From CBDDGJ01 sp965199285 (GTDB lineage Bacteria > Pseudomonadota > Alphaproteobacteria > RS24): DNA of 64,000 nucleotides. Shown piece by piece: positions 59,486-64,000 of this stretch. The stretch covers positions 62,001-126,000 of the forward strand of contig OZ240687.1 of the NCBI GenBank assembly GCA_965199285.1, read 5' to 3'. Numbering within the stretch: the first letter of the stretch is position 1; each line of letters begins with the position of its first letter. A model generated the notes under the pieces. That model saw only the letters and a list, made by a program, of their open reading frames with translations. It did not search any database and was not told the origin of the DNA. Made by a program: the position numbers and the translations under genes.

Positions 59486-61575
59486 GCTTCCTCATGTGTT
59501 TTTAGGATAAAACTATAGACCATAGCAACCTCTTGTAATTGATTAAATCGGCCGGCTTTGCCGCCATGCCCGGCGCTCATTTGAGTATGCAAAAGGGTGA
59601 GGCCAGAATCGGTGCGCCGCTCACGTAAGCGCGCAACCCATTTGGCAGGCTCCCAATAGGTCACGCGCGGGTCGGTTAAACCAGCGCTTGCTAAAATATG
59701 CGGATAATCTTGCGGCGCAATATTATCATACGGGCTGTAAGCTGCTATTGTGTGATAGGCGGTTTTGCTTGCAAGCGGGTTGCCCCATTCCGGCCATTCG
59801 GGCGGGGTGAGGGGGAGCGTCTCATCCAGCATGGTGGTGAGCGTGTCGACAAAGGGAACTTCGGCGACAGCGGACAAAAACAATTCCGGCGCAAGATTAA
59901 CGCAGGCGCCGACAAGCAGCCCGCCCGCACTGCCGCCATGAATGCTAATCTTTTTGGGCGATGTAATATGTTCGGCAATAAGATGTTTGGCAGTCGCAAT
60001 AAAATCGGTAAATGTATTCATTTTATGTTCGCGGCGGCCTTGCAAAAACCAATCATAGCCACGTGCCTTGCTGCCACGAATATGGGCAATGGCATAGATA
60101 AAGCCGCGATCAACCAGACTTAATCGCGTGACTGAAAAACTGGCAGGGATTGTGATGCCATATGAGCCATAGCCATAAAGCAAGCAGGGCGCGCTGCCAT
60201 CGAGCGGTGTATCTTTGTGGTAAAGCAAGGAAATAGGAATTTGCGCGCCATCTTCTGCAGGCGCGTAAAGCCGCGCCGTGCGATAATTCTCTGACACGTG
60301 ACCCGTAGGAATGATTTGGGTTTTTTGTAATAAGCGTTCGCCTGTTTGCATATTATAGGCATAAGTCTGGCGCGGCGTGGTCATAGAGCTGTAAGTAAAG
60401 CGAAACTGGTCGGTCGCATATTCCAAGCCTTCATCAAGGCTGAGGTCATAAGCAGGTTCAGCAAAATTAATTTTTGTTTTCGTATTGGTGGCAAATTCAT
60501 ACACATAAATTTGCGGCAGGGCGTTTTCGCGCACCATATAAATAAGATGGGTTTGATAGGCCGCCGCATCCAATATAAGCTGCCCCTCTTGCGCGGGGAT
60601 GAGGGGCTGCCAGTCTTTTTTATCACGCGCATCGGGGCGGGCGGTAAAAATCTGAAAATCTTTTGCTTGGTAATTTGTGAGAATGATAAGCTGATCGCGG
60701 GCAGCATCATCGCTTATTTGATAGTGAATATTTTCTTCTCGCGGGCAAATGCACTGCGCGTCGCTAAGCGGGTGATGCGCATCAATCAGCCATGCTTCGC
60801 TGGTTTGATGGTCGTGGGCGGAAATGAAAATATAACGCCCCGACCGGCTTAGCTGGCAAGAGATGAAAAAGCCGCAATCATGCTCTTCATAGACGCATTC
60901 ATCTTGCGCCTGTGTGGTTCCGATTTTATGCCGCATAATCTTATGGGGGCGGTGATGCTCATCAACCGCGACATAAAATAGATAATCACCCGCCGCATCC
61001 CACGCCATGCCCGTGCCGGTATTTTCTAATTTTTCTGTTAAGTCTGTACCCGTGTTGCAATCACGAATGGAGATTGTAAAAAACTCTGAGCCTTTATCAT
61101 CGGCCGCCCATGCTAGCCTATCGCCAGCGCGGGTGGCGATATAATCAATGGGACGAAAATAATCTTTGCCTTCGGCTTCGTGATTAAAGTCAATTATGGT
61201 TTGGGCTTGCTCTTGTTGTTTTTCTGGTGTTGAGGTTTTTAGCTGGCGGCAGATTTGCGGATGTTCAGAGCCTTTTTGATATTTTTTGAGCCAGATATAA
61301 TCACCAAGCGTCAGGGGAAGACTGGTCTCATCTTCTTCCACCCGCCCGCGCATTTCCTGATAAAGCTGGTCTTGCAAGTCTTTAACGCTGGCAAGCATAT
61401 GCGCTGTATAAGCGTTTTCTGCCTCTAAATGGGTTCGAATATCATCTTGTAAAAGAGTAGGCTCGTGCATGACCGCCTGCCAATTCTCATCGCGCAACCA
61501 CGCATATTCGTCCAAGCGGGTGATGCCATGATGGGTGCTATGATGGTTCTGCTTGCGGGCGCGGGGGGGCTGCAT
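59476..61575 (-). CDS. ptrB: Oligopeptidase B (S9 prolyl oligopeptidase family)
   Basis: 699-aa serine peptidase cleaving small peptides after basic residues. An N-terminal beta-propeller (about residues 70–400) caps an alpha/beta-hydrolase domain: LLYGYGSYGI near 460, AHIRGSKARGYDWFLQGR near 495 and the nucleophile elbow ISIHGGSAGGLLVG near 545; the catalytic His is in QMSAGHGGKAGR near 670. The pair of acidic S1 residues typical of OpdB (in the EVPFVD region) is plausible. Second to last of a minus-strand run from the acyl-CoA ligase to the serine hydrolase. Confidence 0.93.
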   Translation of the reverse strand: MQPPRARKQNHHSTHHGITRLDEYAWLRDENWQAVMHEPTLLQDDIRTHLEAENAYTAHMLASVKDLQDQLYQEMRGRVEEDETSLPLTLGDYIWLKKYQKGSEHPQICRQLKTSTPEKQQEQAQTIIDFNHEAEGKDYFRPIDYIATRAGDRLAWAADDKGSEFFTISIRDCNTGTDLTEKLENTGTGMAWDAAGDYLFYVAVDEHHRPHKIMRHKIGTTQAQDECVYEEHDCGFFISCQLSRSGRYIFISAHDHQTSEAWLIDAHHPLSDAQCICPREENIHYQISDDAARDQLIILTNYQAKDFQIFTARPDARDKKDWQPLIPAQEGQLILDAAAYQTHLIYMVRENALPQIYVYEFATNTKTKINFAEPAYDLSLDEGLEYATDQFRFTYSSMTTPRQTYAYNMQTGERLLQKTQIIPTGHVSENYRTARLYAPAEDGAQIPISLLYHKDTPLDGSAPCLLYGYGSYGITIPASFSVTRLSLVDRGFIYAIAHIRGSKARGYDWFLQGRREHKMNTFTDFIATAKHLIAEHITSPKKISIHGGSAGGLLVGACVNLAPELFLSAVAEVPFVDTLTTMLDETLPLTPPEWPEWGNPLASKTAYHTIAAYSPYDNIAPQDYPHILASAGLTDPRVTYWEPAKWVARLRERRTDSGLTLLHTQMSAGHGGKAGRFNQLQEVAMVYSFILKTHEEAEI

Positions 61576-61609
61576 ATTTATGCTTTTTTCAAATTTATGT
61601 TTTTTTCAA
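61576..61609 (+). repeat. 17-bp tandem duplication between ptrB and msrB
   Basis: ATTTATGCTTTTTTCAA (61576–61592) and ATTTATGTTTTTTTCAA (61593–61609) differ at one base. The duplication abuts the ptrB start codon on one side and covers the stop codon and last residues of msrB on the other. Confidence 0.9.
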
Positions 61610-61978
61610 GTCTAGGGCATGACCGTTCATGCAATAGCGCAATCCGGTTGGTTGCGGACCATCTGGAAAGACATGCCCCAAATGCGCATCGCAATTTGCG
61701 CATAGGCTTTCTGTCCGCACCATGCCATGTGAGGTGTCGCGCTTTTCGGCAACAGCATCTGGGCTTATGGGCGCATAAAAGCTCGGCCAGCCGGTGCCGC
61801 TATCATATTTGGTGTCGGAGTGGAATAAAGCCGTGCCACAGCATTTGCAGTGATACACGCCTTCATCCTTACAATCCCAATAGGGGCCGGTAAAAGCAGC
61901 TTCGGTTGCGCCACAACGGGTGATTTGATATTCCTGCGCGGAAAGCTGGTCACGCCATTCTTGATCTGTTTTTTCCAT
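61595..61978 (-). CDS. msrB: Peptide methionine sulfoxide reductase MsrB
   Basis: 127-aa reductase of methionine R-sulfoxide. Zinc pairs CKCCG near residue 47 and CANCD near 93; GWPSFYAPI near 65; the catalytic cysteine is in GLRYCMNGHAL near 115, next to HLGHVFPDGP. No signal peptide, so it acts in the cytoplasm, in contrast to the exported MsrA at 32.6 kb. It lies 3 bp after the MaoC gene and 19 bp before ptrB. Confidence 0.95.
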   Translation of the reverse strand: MEKTDQEWRDQLSAQEYQITRCGATEAAFTGPYWDCKDEGVYHCKCCGTALFHSDTKYDSGTGWPSFYAPISPDAVAEKRDTSHGMVRTESLCANCDAHLGHVFPDGPQPTGLRYCMNGHALDLKKT

Positions 61979-61981
61979 AAT

Positions 61982-62434
61982 TTACTCGAATAATAGACCC
62001 ATATTTTCAGTAAGAAGCGCGGGCGTGTCGCTGCCTTCAATTTCTACCACAACGTCTGAGGTAAACAGCATACCGCCTGCTTTTGGTTGCACGTCTTTTA
62101 AGCTTGCCCGCGCCCGGACTTTTGAATTTACCGGAACCATGCCGGTGAAACGGGTTTTGTTAGAGCCATAATTAATCCCCCGCGTGACGCTTTTCACGGC
62201 AGATATTTGCGACATCAGAACCGGCAAAAGCGATAGGGTTAAAAAGCCATGCGCGATTGTGGACATGCCAAGCTCATTTTTGCATCTTTCCGCATCCAGA
62301 TGAATCCATTGATGGTCGCCGGTGGCATCGGCAAAAAGCTGAATCCGCTCTTGGTCGATTTCAAACCAATCGCTGACCCCAATCTCATTGCCAAGCTCGG
62401 CACTATACTCGGCTAGGTTTTCAAAAATACGCAT
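61982..62434 (-). CDS. MaoC-like hotdog-fold hydratase
   Basis: 150-aa protein of the MaoC/NodN group of (R)-specific enoyl-CoA hydratases. The signature FADATGDHQWIHLDAERC near residue 29 includes the catalytic Asp/His pair, followed by IAHGFLTLSLLPVL near 58 and INYGSNKTRFTGMVPVNSKV near 88. AGAAGGAGAAAAAT precedes the ATG. It lies between an acyl-CoA ligase and msrB, consistent with a lipid or carboxylic-acid degradation step; the substrate is unknown. Confidence 0.9.
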   Translation of the reverse strand: MRIFENLAEYSAELGNEIGVSDWFEIDQERIQLFADATGDHQWIHLDAERCKNELGMSTIAHGFLTLSLLPVLMSQISAVKSVTRGINYGSNKTRFTGMVPVNSKVRARASLKDVQPKAGGMLFTSDVVVEIEGSDTPALLTENMGLLFE

Positions 62435-62452
62435 ATTTTTCTCCTTCTCTGT

Positions 62453-64000
62453 TTATACGATTTTACTGTTTTTATTGCCCCAATAGCGGTCTCGCACCAG
62501 ACGCTTATATAATTTGCCAGTCGGGTGACGCGGCAGTTCCTTGTCAAAATCAACCGAGCGCGGGCATTTAATGGCGGAGAGGCTGGCTTTACAAAATTCG
62601 ATAAGCTCGTCTGCCAGCTCAGGGCTTGCCTCTTCCCATATCGCGGGTTGGACAACCGCTTTCACCTCTTCGCCAAATTCTTCATTCGGAACCCCGATGA
62701 CCGCAACATCGGCAACTTTGGGATGGGTGATAAGCAGATTCTCGGTTTCTTGCGGGTAAACATTCACCCCGCCCGTGATAATCATAAAACTTTTTCGGTC
62801 GGTGAGATAGACATAGCCATCCTCATCCACCCGCCCGACATCGCCAAGCGTAGACCATCCTTGCTGATGCGGATGGCGGCTATCTTTGGTCTTTTGCGGG
62901 TCATTATAATATTCAAAAACCGTCTCGCTTTCAAAATATATTGTGCCAATCTCGCCAACTGGCAGTTCATTGCCATCTTCATCGCAAATATGGACAATCG
63001 AATTAAGTGATTTCCCAACCGAGCCCTTATGCGCCAACCATTCTTCTGAATTAAGGGCGCAAAATCCATTGCCTTCGCTGCCGGCATAATATTCATTAAT
63101 AACGGGCCCCCACCATTCAATCATTTGTTCTTTAATCGGAATAGGGCAGGGGGCGGCGGCATGAATGGCGCATTTCATGCTCGAAACATCATATTTTGCG
63201 CGTATCTCATCCGGTAATTTGAGCATGCGCACAAACATGGTGGGAACCCATTGGCTGGCATTGGCGCGCTCACTTTCAATAAGTTCTAAAGCGCGTTCAG
63301 GATCAAAATTTTCCATAATAATACTGGTGCCGCCAAGCGCATTCACGGCCATATTCGCCCGCAAAGGGGCGGCGTGATAAAGCGGCGCGGGTGAAAGATA
63401 AACCGTCTCTTCATTCATACCATAAAGCAGTGAAAATAGCAGTGCAAGGCCGTCTGGCTCATTAAATGGTGTGTCGGGAAGGGCGCGGCGGATGCCTTTT
63501 GGCCGCCCCGTCGTGCCAGATGAATAAAGCATATCCATGCCAAGCGATTGATCGGCAATCGGGGTGGTGGGATGGGCATTGCGGGCGCTCACATAATCAT
63601 CATACCCCTCAATCGGCGTGCCACACATAATATGGCCGGAAAGGTCAGGGAGAAGGGTACGCAATTCAGCCGCGATATCGGCCATATAATCTGAGGTAAA
63701 CAAGATTTTCGCATTGCAATCGCGGATAATATATTCAACCTCGCTTGCTGTTAAGCGTGAAGATATGGCTGTGTAGTAAAGACCGGCGCGTTGTGCCGCC
63801 CAGCAAATTTCATAAAAATGGGGGTTGTTTTCCATGAAAATCGCAATTCCATCCCCCCTTTCGACCCCGCGCGCGCGTAGCAAATGCGCGATTTGGTTGG
63901 AACGCTCATCTAATTGTTTATAGGTAACGGCGATGCCGGAATTTGCCATCTTATAGGCGATTTTATCCGGCGTATTTTGGGCGTGAATTGATGGATGCAT
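62453..64000 (-). CDS. AMP-forming acyl-CoA synthetase (start at or just beyond window edge)
   Basis: Activates a carboxylic acid to its CoA ester through an acyl-adenylate. The P-loop-like MLYSSGTTGRPKGIRRAL near residue 158, NEYYAGSEGNGFCALN near 305, LGDVGRVDEDGYVYLTDRKSFMIITGG near 385–415 and the C-terminal lysine in PRHPTGKLYKR near 495 are complete. The ATG at 63998–64000 gives the normal N-terminus MHPSIHAQNTPDKIAYKM, so the 515-aa frame is probably full length, although upstream sequence is needed. Medium-chain or aromatic acids are likely substrates. First gene of the minus-strand run to MaoC, msrB and ptrB. Confidence 0.92.
   Translation of the reverse strand: MHPSIHAQNTPDKIAYKMANSGIAVTYKQLDERSNQIAHLLRARGVERGDGIAIFMENNPHFYEICWAAQRAGLYYTAISSRLTASEVEYIIRDCNAKILFTSDYMADIAAELRTLLPDLSGHIMCGTPIEGYDDYVSARNAHPTTPIADQSLGMDMLYSSGTTGRPKGIRRALPDTPFNEPDGLALLFSLLYGMNEETVYLSPAPLYHAAPLRANMAVNALGGTSIIMENFDPERALELIESERANASQWVPTMFVRMLKLPDEIRAKYDVSSMKCAIHAAAPCPIPIKEQMIEWWGPVINEYYAGSEGNGFCALNSEEWLAHKGSVGKSLNSIVHICDEDGNELPVGEIGTIYFESETVFEYYNDPQKTKDSRHPHQQGWSTLGDVGRVDEDGYVYLTDRKSFMIITGGVNVYPQETENLLITHPKVADVAVIGVPNEEFGEEVKAVVQPAIWEEASPELADELIEFCKASLSAIKCPRSVDFDKELPRHPTGKLYKRLVRDRYWGNKNSKIV

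Overview
The window is 64 kb of gene-dense chromosome from an alphaproteobacterium. The order rpoZ–rsh–pyrE–DUF2062–pdxJ–acpS–lepB–rnc–era–recO–parC is typical of that class. So are a HemB without the zinc cysteines, a RibB with a decayed RibA half, an aspartate/glutamate leucyltransferase (Bpt), an NDUFS4-type complex I protein and a K+-independent membrane pyrophosphatase. The mix of a TRAP transporter, amino-acid and acyl-CoA catabolism and a TonB2-type energy system, with few regulators, suggests a free-living marine heterotroph. A SAR116-like lineage is my guess and is not proven by the sequence. I see no insertion sequence, prophage, integrase, transposase, CRISPR array or rRNA.

Layout. 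1–11 kb: end of an enoyl-CoA hydratase gene, then a co-directional core run with many 1–4 bp overlaps (omega subunit, stringent response, pyrimidine, vitamin B6, acyl carrier protein activation, signal peptidase, RNase III, Era, RecO, topoisomerase IV A). 11–16 kb: three steps of valine breakdown (isobutyryl-CoA dehydrogenase, 3-hydroxyisobutyryl-CoA hydrolase, 3-hydroxyisobutyrate dehydrogenase) around hemB, plus a palindrome-rich gap and an orphan 110-residue gene. 16–22 kb: SLC13-type transporter, bpt, a complete TRAP transporter with a Tat-exported binding protein, a small membrane-anchored protein and a DUF1295 protein. 22.8–23.4 kb: a 655-bp non-coding region with duplicated structured elements. 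23.4–32 kb: glyA-nrdR-ribD-ribE-ribBX-ribH-nusB-thiL, then hppA with a strong terminator. 32–35.6 kb: exported cytochrome c, exported MsrA, a Sel1-like protein, glyoxalase I, sirtuin and thioesterase. 35.7–37.2 kb: tRNA-Pro followed by a compact DNA adenine methyltransferase and probable restriction nuclease pair. 37–44.4 kb: mixed accessory genes, tRNA-Arg, and a GST/HxlR/SDR/fused CoA-transferase group. 44.5–47.5 kb: tRNA-Leu, ilvD and a renalase-like oxidoreductase. 47.7–52.9 kb: a six-gene TonB2-type system (DUF3450, TtpC-like, ExbB, ExbD, TonB, TPR). 53–64 kb: glycine-zipper lipoprotein, nitronate monooxygenase-like protein, isovaleryl-CoA dehydrogenase, GPH sugar transporter, enoyl-CoA hydratase, serine hydrolase, oligopeptidase B, MsrB, MaoC hydratase and an acyl-CoA ligase reaching the right edge.

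The most unusual signal is not a gene. Short direct duplications (9–22 bp, two or three copies in tandem) recur at gene boundaries: at start codons, across stop codons, in short intergenic gaps, and starting from the 3' CCA end of two of the three tRNA genes. At least fifteen such sites are recorded as repeats. The second unusual signal is the tandem pair of structured elements between the DUF1295 gene and glyA. The third is the tRNA-Pro-linked methyltransferase/nuclease pair.
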